Shown here in pieces: positions 16,461 to 23,623 of a stretch of DNA of 48,872 nt (its first letter is position 1; the number at the start of each line of letters is the position of its first letter). Position numbers and translations under genes: made by a program. Under the pieces are notes generated by a model. The model was not told where the DNA came from and searched no databases. It saw only the letters and a program-made list of their open reading frames with translations. Source of the DNA: CAZDVQ01 sp964508975 (GTDB lineage: Bacteria > Bacteroidota > Bacteroidia > Chitinophagales > Saprospiraceae); NCBI GenBank assembly GCA_964508975.1, contig CAZDVQ010000033.1, forward strand, positions 1 to 48,872, read 5' to 3'.

Positions 16461-16566
16461 GCGCTAGTGATGCGCAGGCGTGGCCAAAGGCCAGACCGCG
16501 AAGCGGGCCGAGCGATAGCGAGCGCCGAAGCGTAACGGCGACCGCAACGCGGGCGCAGCGCCCAAA
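16461..16566 (-). repeat. GC-rich hairpin element, copy 6
   Basis: TTTGGGCG on the minus strand (16566 to 16559) faces the gene start at 16612, 45 bp away. The far end is GCGCTAGTGATG. The variable hairpin is GGCC-aaa-GGCC (16482-16492), and the core reads GCTCGCTATCGCTCGGCC on the minus strand. Confidence 0.92.
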
Positions 16567-16580
16567 TGATTAAAAAAACT

Positions 16581-16588
16581 TATCTTTG
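16581..16588 (+). promoter_or_regulatory. Promoter -7 box of the gene at 16612
   Basis: TATCTTTG matches TAnnTTTG, 23 bases before the ATG. A GGAG-like ribosome site lies at 16605-16608. Confidence 0.65.
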
Positions 16589-16611
16589 CAAGGCTAATAT
16601 ACCATGGAGCC

Positions 16612-16833
16612 ATGTTAAATTTTATCCTCAAATTTTTCCGGAAAAAGAACCCAAACGATGACCTATATGCATCGTACTATGCCGTTTTGGACGAAATCCG
16701 TTCAGCGGAAACCCAAAACGATACCAAGCTAATTCAACACCTTGAGGAAAAAGCCGAGCGATTGCTGAAACGCATCAACGCTATTGAACGTGCCGAACGC
16801 CAAGAGTCGGGCACGCGCCGCAAACGACGCTAA
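16612..16833 (+). CDS. Small basic helical protein
   Basis: A 73-residue cytosolic protein. The N-terminus is hydrophobic then basic (FILKFFRKKNP), residues 20-62 form one or two charged amphipathic helices likely to be a short coiled coil (QHLEEKAERLLKRINAIERAER), and the tail is Arg-rich (GTRRKRR). A dedicated promoter and a fitting ribosome site support it as real. It ends 6 bp before the stop of the convergent namZ gene. The function is unknown. Confidence 0.7.
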   Translation: MLNFILKFFRKKNPNDDLYASYYAVLDEIRSAETQNDTKLIQHLEEKAERLLKRINAIERAERQESGTRRKRR

Positions 16834-16839
16834 AATGAG

Positions 16840-18105
16840 TTACTCAAAGTCAGGATAGAGCAAATACCGCTTTCTAATGACTTTAAACGCTTCTACATCA
16901 GCCTGATACGATGCTCTAATCGTTTCGTTATCCTGGCCAGCTTCAATCAGGGTACGAATGTTTGGCTGCCCACTCAACTTATCAAAAAAACCATTAGCCA
17001 AAAAGAAGGTCTGGCTTTTCATGTTTTGGTAAAACTGGATGATATAGCTAAAGTCCAACTGCCTTTTTTGGAATAATTCGGCCTCCGTTGATTTGGCCAA
17101 AAACAATCCATGGCAAAGCTGCCCTTCCAGTTTAGGTTGTGCAGCGCCCGGTTTCGTCCGTGGAATATAACTGGTATCGCCTGCCGTAAACGCCGGGTGG
17201 CCAATTAAGGCAAATGGGCTTCCAGTGCCACGGCCCTCGCTCACCACGGTCCCTTCAAACAAACAAGTAGAGGGGTAGAGGTAAATACTTTTCATATCGG
17301 GTAAGTTAGGCGATGGCGCAATGGGCAATCGATACTGACTCGTGTGGCTATAGTTTTCACACTTAACCACCTGTAACTGACAAGTATCGGTTGTGTTTAG
17401 CCATCCTTCGCCATTTACCATCAGGCCGTACTCACCTATGCTCATGCCGTACACGATGGGCACGGGATGCATACCCACAAAGGATTGACAACAAGCCGTT
17501 TGAAGTACAGGACCATCAACATAATGCCCGTTGGGATTCGGCCTATCGAGCACGATGAGCGGCTTTTTCAACTCGGCACAAGCTTCCATCACATAACTCA
17601 AAGTACTGATATAGGTATAGAACCTAGCCCCAACATCTTGAATATCAAAGAGTACGATATCGCATTCGGCCAGCTGTGCGGCTTGCGGCTTCTTGTGTTT
17701 ACCGTGAAGCGAATAGATAGGTAAACCCGTCTTGGCATCCTTACCATCCTTTATCTGCTCTCCAGCTGAAGCATCGCCTCTAAAGCCGTGTTCGGGCGCA
17801 AAAAGCACCCGCACATCAATATCCAAAGTCAATAGAGAATCAAGCAGGTGTGTATTGCCAATAAAAGAAGTGTGGTTAAGCACCAAGGCTACCCGTTTGC
17901 CCTGCAATTGCGGCAAGTACTGCTGTGTTTGGTATGCTCCGGGGAGAATTACAGCGGAGTCAATCAACAGACTATCTCGGCGCATCGGGGCGGGCTCGGC
18001 CACATCAACAGGACGATTTTGTGTTTTGCAGCCACTGCTCAAGGCTAGGCTACAGAGTATACAGATACTAATTCTAATCGTCCTGTTGATGAAGTGCTTG
18101 TTCAA
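16840..18105 (-). CDS. namZ: Exo-beta-N-acetylmuramidase NamZ-like lipoprotein (DUF1343, GH171)
   Basis: A 421-residue exported lipoprotein (lipobox LSSGC, Cys26) of the DUF1343/NamZ family. The family hallmarks appear in order: LVLNHTS (residues 74-80), FAPEHGFRG with the conserved Glu105, IQDVGARFYTY, LDRPNPNG, and a C-terminal half with EGRGTGSPF. NamZ enzymes remove MurNAc from the non-reducing end of peptidoglycan fragments. The gene starts 1 bp after the stop of a GH73 glucosaminidase gene. That enzyme produces ends of the kind NamZ needs, so the pair probably works in sequence at the cell surface on wall turnover fragments or foreign wall material. Confidence 0.92.
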   Translation of the reverse strand: MNKHFINRTIRISICILCSLALSSGCKTQNRPVDVAEPAPMRRDSLLIDSAVILPGAYQTQQYLPQLQGKRVALVLNHTSFIGNTHLLDSLLTLDIDVRVLFAPEHGFRGDASAGEQIKDGKDAKTGLPIYSLHGKHKKPQAAQLAECDIVLFDIQDVGARFYTYISTLSYVMEACAELKKPLIVLDRPNPNGHYVDGPVLQTACCQSFVGMHPVPIVYGMSIGEYGLMVNGEGWLNTTDTCQLQVVKCENYSHTSQYRLPIAPSPNLPDMKSIYLYPSTCLFEGTVVSEGRGTGSPFALIGHPAFTAGDTSYIPRTKPGAAQPKLEGQLCHGLFLAKSTEAELFQKRQLDFSYIIQFYQNMKSQTFFLANGFFDKLSGQPNIRTLIEAGQDNETIRASYQADVEAFKVIRKRYLLYPDFE

Positions 18106-18106
18106 G

Positions 18107-18985
18107 TTAATCGTATTTGTAGAGTTTGTATCGTTTTATCAAGCTAATGAGCTTGTTGGCGTACTGGCTACCCGTGGCATAACCACCATGTTGCAAAGCC
18201 CAGGCCCACTGTTCGTAGCTGCGTTTGTTGCGCACCTTGCCCCTGTAACGGGGTTTGTTCACAAATGCACTATGAGCCCTGAAGCATGCTTCTGGCGATG
18301 CGAAGTTAAGAAAGAAATCTTTGTGGTGATCATCTGAATAGTTAACGCAGTGACCGTGGCCACATTGCTTTGAAAAACATTTGATTCCAAAATGGTTGTT
18401 CAACTCACGGGCTAACTTGCTGTTACCCGAGCTGCTTTCTAATATCCCTTGGGCTAAGGTGATACTCGCTGGTACACCTGAACGGCGCATCTCTTGCTGG
18501 GCCAATCCTGCATATTTTTTGATATATGCATCAGGGCTTAACTTAGGGCCTTTGCCCAATTCCATAGGGTTCCCTGGCTGACTAGGGCTTTTTTGAGCCA
18601 CTGTTTTCTGTTTAACGGGTGCCTTGGCCGCTGGTTTGGTCTTGGGCTTGGTTTTGACCGGTGCAGGGCTCGATTCCTCCGCTTGAGGTGCGAAGTCTTC
18701 TGTAGTGCTAGGGGCATCGTAGTTTTCAGTTGAAACCATACTGCTTTCTTGGGCAATGTTCAACTTGAAGTCAAAACCTGGTCCCATGAGCAAGTAGCTG
18801 ATAAGTACCATAGTCAGCACCTTCATGGGGACAGATAGTTTCAAAAACTTAAGCCGAATAGCGTTGAAAAATGCTTGCACTAAATTCATCCAAGGTAAAG
18901 CTTGACCTTTGGATTGCTGTACCAATTGACCGTTTCTTTGCATGCGGATGATGCTAAATGAATCGTTTGAATTTTTTTTGTCCAT
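18107..18985 (-). CDS. GH73 endo-beta-N-acetylglucosaminidase
   Basis: A 292-residue membrane-anchored wall hydrolase. Residues 1-50 are cytosolic, one membrane helix lies at about 54-70, a Pro/Lys/Thr linker runs to about 148, and the glucosaminidase domain occupies 150-290. The catalytic Glu183 lies in ILESSSGNS and is followed by HFGIKC, the GH73 signature. Cleavage of GlcNAc-MurNAc linkages leaves MurNAc at the non-reducing end, which is the substrate for the adjacent NamZ. A TAnnTTTG promoter box lies at 19056-19063, next to a palindromic candidate operator and the divergent S24 regulator. Confidence 0.9.
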   Translation of the reverse strand: MDKKNSNDSFSIIRMQRNGQLVQQSKGQALPWMNLVQAFFNAIRLKFLKLSVPMKVLTMVLISYLLMGPGFDFKLNIAQESSMVSTENYDAPSTTEDFAPQAEESSPAPVKTKPKTKPAAKAPVKQKTVAQKSPSQPGNPMELGKGPKLSPDAYIKKYAGLAQQEMRRSGVPASITLAQGILESSSGNSKLARELNNHFGIKCFSKQCGHGHCVNYSDDHHKDFFLNFASPEACFRAHSAFVNKPRYRGKVRNKRSYEQWAWALQHGGYATGSQYANKLISLIKRYKLYKYD

Positions 18986-19055
18986 GACAGTAGTATTACT
19001 TAACCAATTTGTTGTATTTTTATGCCATCAAGCAAGTGTGCTACAAATGACACTG

Positions 19056-19063
19056 CAAATATA
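19056..19063 (-). promoter_or_regulatory. Promoter -7 box of the GH73-namZ operon
   Basis: On the minus strand TATATTTG matches TAnnTTTG, 71 bases before the start at 18985. Its -33 region falls inside the palindromic stretch 19063-19099. Confidence 0.6.
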
Positions 19064-19099
19064 AAACATTTTGTTTTATAAAAGTTCCTTTTAAAACAA
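19063..19099. promoter_or_regulatory. Candidate palindromic operator
   Basis: Three half-sites alternate: AAAACA (19063-19068), TGTTTT (19072-19077) and AAAACA (19093-19098). The outer pair forms a near-palindrome TTGTTTTATAAAAG-ttc-CTTTTAAAACAA (19071-19099). It lies between the divergent S24 regulator and GH73 genes and over the -33 region of the latter. Binding by the S24 regulator is inferred from position only. Confidence 0.5.
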
Positions 19100-19132
19100 A
19101 TAATTTATTTATTTTTCAAAAAATTACGTTTC

Positions 19133-19846
19133 ATGGGCAAGTTTTCAGATAATATCGTCAACCAGCGCTTCAAAATCGTGTACGACAAACTGCTCGCAGA
19201 GCGTCGTATCAAGGGCAAATCTGACTTGGCGAATTACCTTGAGTCTTACAACCACGTGATCAATAGTATCTTACAGGGCAACCGCAATGTAACCGTTGAC
19301 CAGATTAATGCCCTGTGCGACCATTTCGGTGTAAACGCCAACTATATATTCGGCGTTAGCGATGCCATTTACTTGGATGGTGCCGGCTCTGACATCCCCA
19401 CCCGCTCTATAAACGATCTAGATTATGCTGGCCGGAATAATATTACCCTGGTGCCTCAAAAAGCCGTAGCTGGCTATACCGTTAGTTTAGGTACAGGCTC
19501 GTTCATGAACGAATTGCAGCAATTCAGTATCCCCGGCGTTGATGGCCGCCTTACCGCTTTTGAAATTGAAGGCGACAGCATGCTGCCTAACCTTACCAGC
19601 GGCGACATGGTCGTGTGCGAGCCCGTTGAACCCAACGCTCGCTTAAAAGAAAATGCTATTTATATTATCGTAACCGATACCGTTGTTGCCAAACGCATCC
19701 AACAAATTAAAGACGGCAACGAGGTTTCCCAACTCTTACTCATCTCGGATAACGACACCACCTACAAACCCTACAAGGTTGATATCGAGGAAGTTCGCCA
19801 AATCCTTCAAGTAAAAATGCGCTTGACCAAGTATGGCATTATGTAA
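19133..19846 (+). CDS. HTH / S24-peptidase transcriptional regulator
   Basis: A 237-residue repressor-like protein. Residues 8-75 form a helix-turn-helix DNA-binding domain (DLANYLESYNHVINSILQGN, FGVNANYIF). Residues 100-235 form a LexA/CI-type S24 domain with Ser149 (EGDSMLP) and Lys187 (VVAKRIQ), the catalytic dyad. An AVAGY sequence at 111-115 offers an Ala113-Gly114 self-cleavage site in the expected place. Such proteins derepress on RecA-stimulated or other cleavage. It is transcribed away from the GH73-namZ operon over a shared palindromic region, so it may control itself and those genes. It is not typical LexA, and no SOS gene is adjacent. Confidence 0.88.
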   Translation: MGKFSDNIVNQRFKIVYDKLLAERRIKGKSDLANYLESYNHVINSILQGNRNVTVDQINALCDHFGVNANYIFGVSDAIYLDGAGSDIPTRSINDLDYAGRNNITLVPQKAVAGYTVSLGTGSFMNELQQFSIPGVDGRLTAFEIEGDSMLPNLTSGDMVVCEPVEPNARLKENAIYIIVTDTVVAKRIQQIKDGNEVSQLLLISDNDTTYKPYKVDIEEVRQILQVKMRLTKYGIM

Positions 19847-19887
19847 GAGTGCAGAGAGCAGAGAGCAGAGATCAGAATATTTTAGGA

Positions 19888-20238
19888 CTATATTTTCTGT
19901 TTTACAGTTAAAATACTGCTGTTTAGCATTTTTAGCACCTGAGATGCAATATTGGTAAGCTTATCATATTCTATTACTGTAATATGTTCAGTTTTTAAAA
20001 GTAAATCTAGCCAATAAATGGTTTCTGCACACTCCTTCCTGGCAATGTACAATTTGTGGATAAAATCCTTAGGGCTTTCTCCATGTTGAGCTTCTATAAT
20101 CAATGCACCGACAGCAGTGCCACTTCTTAGCAACTGCTTGCTCAACACATAGTGATTATTGCTGTTCAGCGTTTCGCACAAAGCGATAATGTCTAGTGCC
20201 ATGTCAAATGACATGGTCTTTAATGGTCCGTTTTTCAT
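19888..20238 (-). CDS. Four-helix-bundle protein (23S rRNA intervening-sequence type)
   Basis: A 116-residue all-helical cytosolic protein of the S23/four-helix-bundle family: RSGTAVGALIIEAQHGES and DFIHKLYIARKECAETIYWL carry the family's conserved pattern. Members were first seen inside 23S rRNA intervening sequences, but many, like this one, are free-standing. Their role is poorly known; some related proteins act with diversity-generating retroelements. No reverse transcriptase is nearby. The gene is flanked by inverted GCAGAGAG/CTCTCTGC simple-repeat tracts (19852-19874 and 20300-20410). Confidence 0.88.
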   Translation of the reverse strand: MKNGPLKTMSFDMALDIIALCETLNSNNHYVLSKQLLRSGTAVGALIIEAQHGESPKDFIHKLYIARKECAETIYWLDLLLKTEHITVIEYDKLTNIASQVLKMLNSSILTVKQKI

Positions 20239-20299
20239 AAAATGTGATTTATAAAGAATAAAAGCACATTCCGAAACGACTATGTATAAATGAAGTGAA

Positions 20300-20410
20300 G
20301 TTAAAACGCTCTCTTATCTAAACTCTGCTCTCTGCCCTCTGCTCTCTTATCTAAACTCTGCCCTCTGCTCTCTTATCTGCACTCAGCTCTCTGCACTCTG
20401 CTCTCTGCTC
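20300..20410. repeat. CTCTGCTCTCT simple-repeat tract
   Basis: Imperfect repeats of CTCTGCTCTCT and TCTTATCTAAACTCTGC fill the gap between the four-helix-bundle gene and terC. A shorter complementary tract (GCAGAGAGCAGAGAGCAGAG) lies at 19852-19872 on the other side of the four-helix-bundle gene. Confidence 0.8.
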
Positions 20411-21225
20411 TAAATAAGCCCTTCCTCTTTCGCCTCTTCAACAGGGCCGTGGAGCTGAACAGGAGCAGCTTTTTTGCGCAATCGCAAATTTAGCATCTCA
20501 ACGCCCAAAGAGAAGAAGATAGCAAAGTAGATATAACCCTTAGGTACTACTTCTTCGCCTTCTTTACCTGGAATTAAGTGCGCTTGGTGCGCACCCTCGG
20601 CTATCAACATGAAACCAATCAGGATTAAGAAGGCTAAACCCAACATTTGGACGGTAGGGCGGTCGTTTACAAAATTACCAATAGGCGCTGCAAACAACAT
20701 CATGATAATCATCGATATTACTACACCCAATATCATTATAATTAGGTAGGGGGTCAAACCTACAGCAGTCAAAATTGAGTCAAAGGAAAAGACTATATTA
20801 AGCAAGACGATCTGCAAAACTATTTGGCTCAAAGTAGCTTTTTTACTATTTTTTTGGGCCTCAGGGCTAGCACCCTCCAACTTGTGGTGAATTTCAGTGG
20901 TACTCTTGTACATCAAGAATAACCCACCGCCTATTAAAATTAAACTTTGTCCAGTAAAAGCACCATGCAAGCCCAAGAAGTTAATCTCGAACAAAGGCTC
21001 CGACATTTTCACGATCCAGAAAATACCAAACAACAACACAATACGCATCAACATCGCTAAAAACAATCCGATATTGCGGGCTTTGCGCTGGTCTTCCTTA
21101 GCTAGCTTATTGGCTACAATTGTAATGAAGATAATGTTGTCTATACCAAGTATAACCTCCATGAAGGTCAACATGAGCAAACTCATCCAAGCATCAGCGG
21201 TAGCGAAAATACTAAAGTCAAACAT
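20410..21225 (-). CDS. TerC family integral membrane protein
   Basis: A 271-residue inner-membrane protein with seven or so helices. The TerC hallmarks are the intramembrane acidic motifs EVILGIDNIIF (residues 23-33) and VFSFDSILTAVG (about 145-156), and GLFLMYKS in between. Members export manganese or other divalent metal ions, or help load metals onto exported proteins, and some give tellurite resistance. Which of these applies is not evident. There are no ter-cluster genes nearby, so a housekeeping metal role is more likely than tellurite resistance. Confidence 0.93.
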   Translation of the reverse strand: MFDFSIFATADAWMSLLMLTFMEVILGIDNIIFITIVANKLAKEDQRKARNIGLFLAMLMRIVLLFGIFWIVKMSEPLFEINFLGLHGAFTGQSLILIGGGLFLMYKSTTEIHHKLEGASPEAQKNSKKATLSQIVLQIVLLNIVFSFDSILTAVGLTPYLIIMILGVVISMIIMMLFAAPIGNFVNDRPTVQMLGLAFLILIGFMLIAEGAHQAHLIPGKEGEEVVPKGYIYFAIFFSLGVEMLNLRLRKKAAPVQLHGPVEEAKEEGLI

Positions 21226-21402
21226 TGTTTTTGTGTTTTAAGGCCGCAAAATTGCGCTTTATTTGTGAAATCAAATGCTATTTCTTCTGTTTTTTATAAT
21301 ACCAGAATAAAACGGCAAACAGTAATAAGGGTACTGCTATCAAGGCTAAACGTATTAAGAAACCCATACCCAAGTTGTTTTGTTTTTAAAAAGAGATTTT
21401 TT

Positions 21403-22170
21403 TTATATCGTGAGGCCGCCGTCTACCGTGTAAACAGCACCCGTACAATAAGCTGAAGCATCTGAAGCCAAGAACAAAGCCAAGCCTACAAGGTCTTCCA
21501 CCTGACCTATGCGTTGAATAGGCTGGTGTTTTATCACGTTATCCAACACAAAATCGTTCGTCCAGAGCGGCTCGCTGAACTTCGTTTGGATTAAACCCGG
21601 ACAAATGACGTTGCAGCGCACCGAGCCAGCGGCCCATTCCCTGGCCAAAACCTTGGTCAGCGAAATCAACGCGGCTTTACTCACGCTGTATATACCCAAC
21701 TGCGGCTCAGGCCTAATGCCTCCTACTGAGCTGATGTTCAAAATCGATCCACCGCCATTTTTTATCATGTAAGGGTACACCTGCTTGGCTAGCTCAAACG
21801 GCCCTTTGACGTTCACCGCCATAATTTTGTCAAAAGCATCACTGTCCGTGTATTCAACAGGGCCAAAAGCAGGGTTGGTGGCGGCGTTGTTCACCAAAAT
21901 GTCCACACGGCCATAGTGTGCCACGGTTTGTTCAACCAGTTGAGCAATGCTTTGCATATCGCCCATGTGGCAAGCTATACCAATGGCGTCGTAGCCTTTA
22001 GCCTTTAGCTCGGCAGCTACTTCATCCACTTTTTCTTGTTTGCGGCTCGACACCACAACCTTGGCGCCCGCGGCAGCCAAAACGCCTGCAATTCCAGCGC
22101 CAATGCCTTTACTGGCTCCAGTTACAATGGCTACTTTACCGATAAGGTTAAACAATTGATTGGCATCCAT
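21403..22170 (-). CDS. SDR family oxidoreductase
   Basis: A 255-residue classical short-chain dehydrogenase/reductase. The cofactor motif TGASKGIG (17-24), the NNAA motif (94-97), catalytic Ser147/148 (NISSVGG), Tyr161 and Lys165 (YSVSK), and the C-terminal YTVDGG are present. Arg43 after the second strand (SSRKQ) favours NADP(H). It should oxidise or reduce an alcohol/ketone pair, but the substrate is not deducible. The closest well-known relatives by pattern are the DHRS4-like and 3-oxoacyl-ACP reductase-like enzymes. It stands alone. Confidence 0.93.
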   Translation of the reverse strand: MDANQLFNLIGKVAIVTGASKGIGAGIAGVLAAAGAKVVVSSRKQEKVDEVAAELKAKGYDAIGIACHMGDMQSIAQLVEQTVAHYGRVDILVNNAATNPAFGPVEYTDSDAFDKIMAVNVKGPFELAKQVYPYMIKNGGGSILNISSVGGIRPEPQLGIYSVSKAALISLTKVLAREWAAGSVRCNVICPGLIQTKFSEPLWTNDFVLDNVIKHQPIQRIGQVEDLVGLALFLASDASAYCTGAVYTVDGGLTI

Positions 22171-22205
22171 GGTGTATAGCTCTTTTAATTTTTAAGTTTA
22201 TTTTT

Positions 22206-22331
22206 TTTGGGCGTTCCCGCCGGCTGCGCCGTCGGTCGCTACGCTTTGCAGCTCGCTATTCGCTCGGCCCTGCGCCCTGCGGGCTTGGTCTGTCCAAGCT
22301 ACGCTTGGCCACTGCGTCGCATCGCTAACGC
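22206..22331 (+). repeat. GC-rich hairpin element, copy 7
   Basis: TTTGGGCG (22206-22213) faces the SDR start only 36 bp away. The far end reads CATCGCTAACGC. The variable hairpin after GGTCTGT is CCAAGC-tac-GCTTGG (22294-22299 with 22303-22308). The core is GCTCGCTATTCGCTCGGCC. Confidence 0.92.
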
Positions 22332-22353
22332 AAGCCAGCCTTACTGCCGATGC

Positions 22354-23553
22354 TTATTTTACCTGCTTGAGGCACTCAAACTGCCGTGTAAAAAAGTCGA
22401 TATTCAACACGTTGTACTTTTGCTTGCCTTGGGTCCAACGCCATTCAACATAATCTAAAGGACTACGTTTCAAGTATTTAGCCGATTTTTTATCAACCTG
22501 GAATGTAACGTTATAGAGGGTCTGTTTGTTTACAACGGTTCCTTTATCTGTCTTATCGATGAAAAGTTGAACCGCTTCTTGGTTCAACATTACAAATACG
22601 CAAGCAGCTCCAGCTTCAAGTGAGCCGTACTCTGCACGCCCCGTCGGTCCGTCAACGATTAATTTTACCGAGAGATAAGTCTTTCTGCCTTTTTTGAACA
22701 AGTGGGCGTTACCAACTAGGTAAGGCTCTCCTTTCATGAACTCCACATACGAATCTGGCGTGGCTTCAAACAAGGTTTCGCTGCTCAAGCCCCGTTCTTT
22801 TTCCTGCGTCATCTCGTTCACACGCTCGTAAGCAACGTTGCAAACATCGCGCTGGGTAGGGTGTAAAAGTGTCTTGGCTGCTTTTTTCGAATTCTTCTTG
22901 GTACTAAAACGTTCCGGATTAGGTATTTCCCAAGGATTTTGCTGAACTGTAACCGTAGTTATTAAAGGACTGTCTTCTACTTCTGCTAATTGGGGCATTG
23001 GTGTGCCGGCCACTGTGTCGGTAGTAGGTTGGTCGGTTTCAAGTACAGGCCTGTTGTCTACAGGCATATTGCCGGGTTTTTCTGTCTTCTTGGGCTTAGG
23101 TGCTTTCACCTTTTCAGCTTTGGGCTCTTTCATCTTTTCAGCTTTCGGCTCTTTCACCTTTTCAGCTTTTGGCACCTTTACCTTTTCAGCTTTGGGCTCC
23201 TTTACCTTTTCTGGTTTTGGCTCTTTTACCTTTTCAGCTTTCGGCTCCTTTACCTTTTCTGGTTTTGGCTCCTTTGTGCTTGCTGGTTTCGGCTCTTTCA
23301 CCTTTTCCCCATTTTTACCTTTTTTACCTTTTCCTGGTTTGGCCTGTTCGGCTGCAATTGCAGCCAAACTATCTTTAGTTTTCATGTTGCTGATTTCAAA
23401 AGGCTCAGCCAGTCGCTTGTAGCCATCAGAGTACTGCACGTAATATCTTCCGTCGGCGTCTAAAACAATCACTTGGGCGTTTATTTTAGCAATTCCGACG
23501 AATAATAACGCGGCAACTAGTAAGAAGCATTTTTTTCTAAGCAAACATGTCAT
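22354..23553 (-). CDS. Secreted protein with KEPK repeat tract
   Basis: A 399-residue exported protein. The ATG at 23553 is preferred to the one 10 codons upstream because it leaves a normal signal peptide (MTCLLRKKCFLLVAALLFVG, cleaved before QVIVLD). Residues about 65-170 are a low-complexity basic/acidic tract of some ten units like KEPKPEKV, giving an extended linker. The globular C-terminal part (from about 215) is alpha/beta with DVCNVAYERVNEMT and SLEAGAACVF segments. No family is recognised. It is divergent from the prolyl oligopeptidase gene. Confidence 0.75.
   Translation of the reverse strand: MTCLLRKKCFLLVAALLFVGIAKINAQVIVLDADGRYYVQYSDGYKRLAEPFEISNMKTKDSLAAIAAEQAKPGKGKKGKNGEKVKEPKPASTKEPKPEKVKEPKAEKVKEPKPEKVKEPKAEKVKVPKAEKVKEPKAEKMKEPKAEKVKAPKPKKTEKPGNMPVDNRPVLETDQPTTDTVAGTPMPQLAEVEDSPLITTVTVQQNPWEIPNPERFSTKKNSKKAAKTLLHPTQRDVCNVAYERVNEMTQEKERGLSSETLFEATPDSYVEFMKGEPYLVGNAHLFKKGRKTYLSVKLIVDGPTGRAEYGSLEAGAACVFVMLNQEAVQLFIDKTDKGTVVNKQTLYNVTFQVDKKSAKYLKRSPLDYVEWRWTQGKQKYNVLNIDFFTRQFECLKQVK
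23100..23330. repeat. In-gene repeat encoding KEPK units
   Basis: About ten imperfect 18-24 bp units (plus strand: CTTTTCAGCTTTGGGCTC and variants) lie inside the minus-strand secreted-protein gene. Copy number is likely to vary between strains. Antisense reading frames over it are products of the repeat. Confidence 0.85.
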
Positions 23554-23560
23554 ACCTTTG
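23553..23560 (+). promoter_or_regulatory. Promoter -7 box of the prolyl oligopeptidase gene
   Basis: TACCTTTG matches TAnnTTTG and lies 64 bases before the ATG at 23624. It overlaps the start codon of the divergent gene. Confidence 0.5.
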
Positions 23561-23623
23561 TTTATTGTAGTTTTGTAGCACAAAAGTAACGAATACCCTT
23601 AACTTTTGATAAATCATTCCGTC

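Larger units (their letters stand above)
16052..16611. other. Gene-free region with two structured repeats
   Basis: It holds the 260-bp nested palindrome (16174-16433) and GC-rich element copy 6 (16461-16566), then the promoter of the small gene at 16612. Reading frames over it are generated by the palindrome and are not genes. Confidence 0.85.

Noticed and set aside
19888..20238. A 23S rRNA intervening sequence or diversity-generating retroelement
   Set aside because: There is no rRNA sequence around the four-helix-bundle gene, no reverse transcriptase and no template/variable repeat.
20410..21225. A tellurite-resistance locus
   Set aside because: TerC stands alone without terA, terB, terD, terE or terZ, so a general metal role is more likely.
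22990..23463. Overlapping plus-strand frames rich in Phe and Ser, hydrophobic in appearance
   Set aside because: They are the antisense translation of the KEPK repeat tract in the minus-strand secreted-protein gene.
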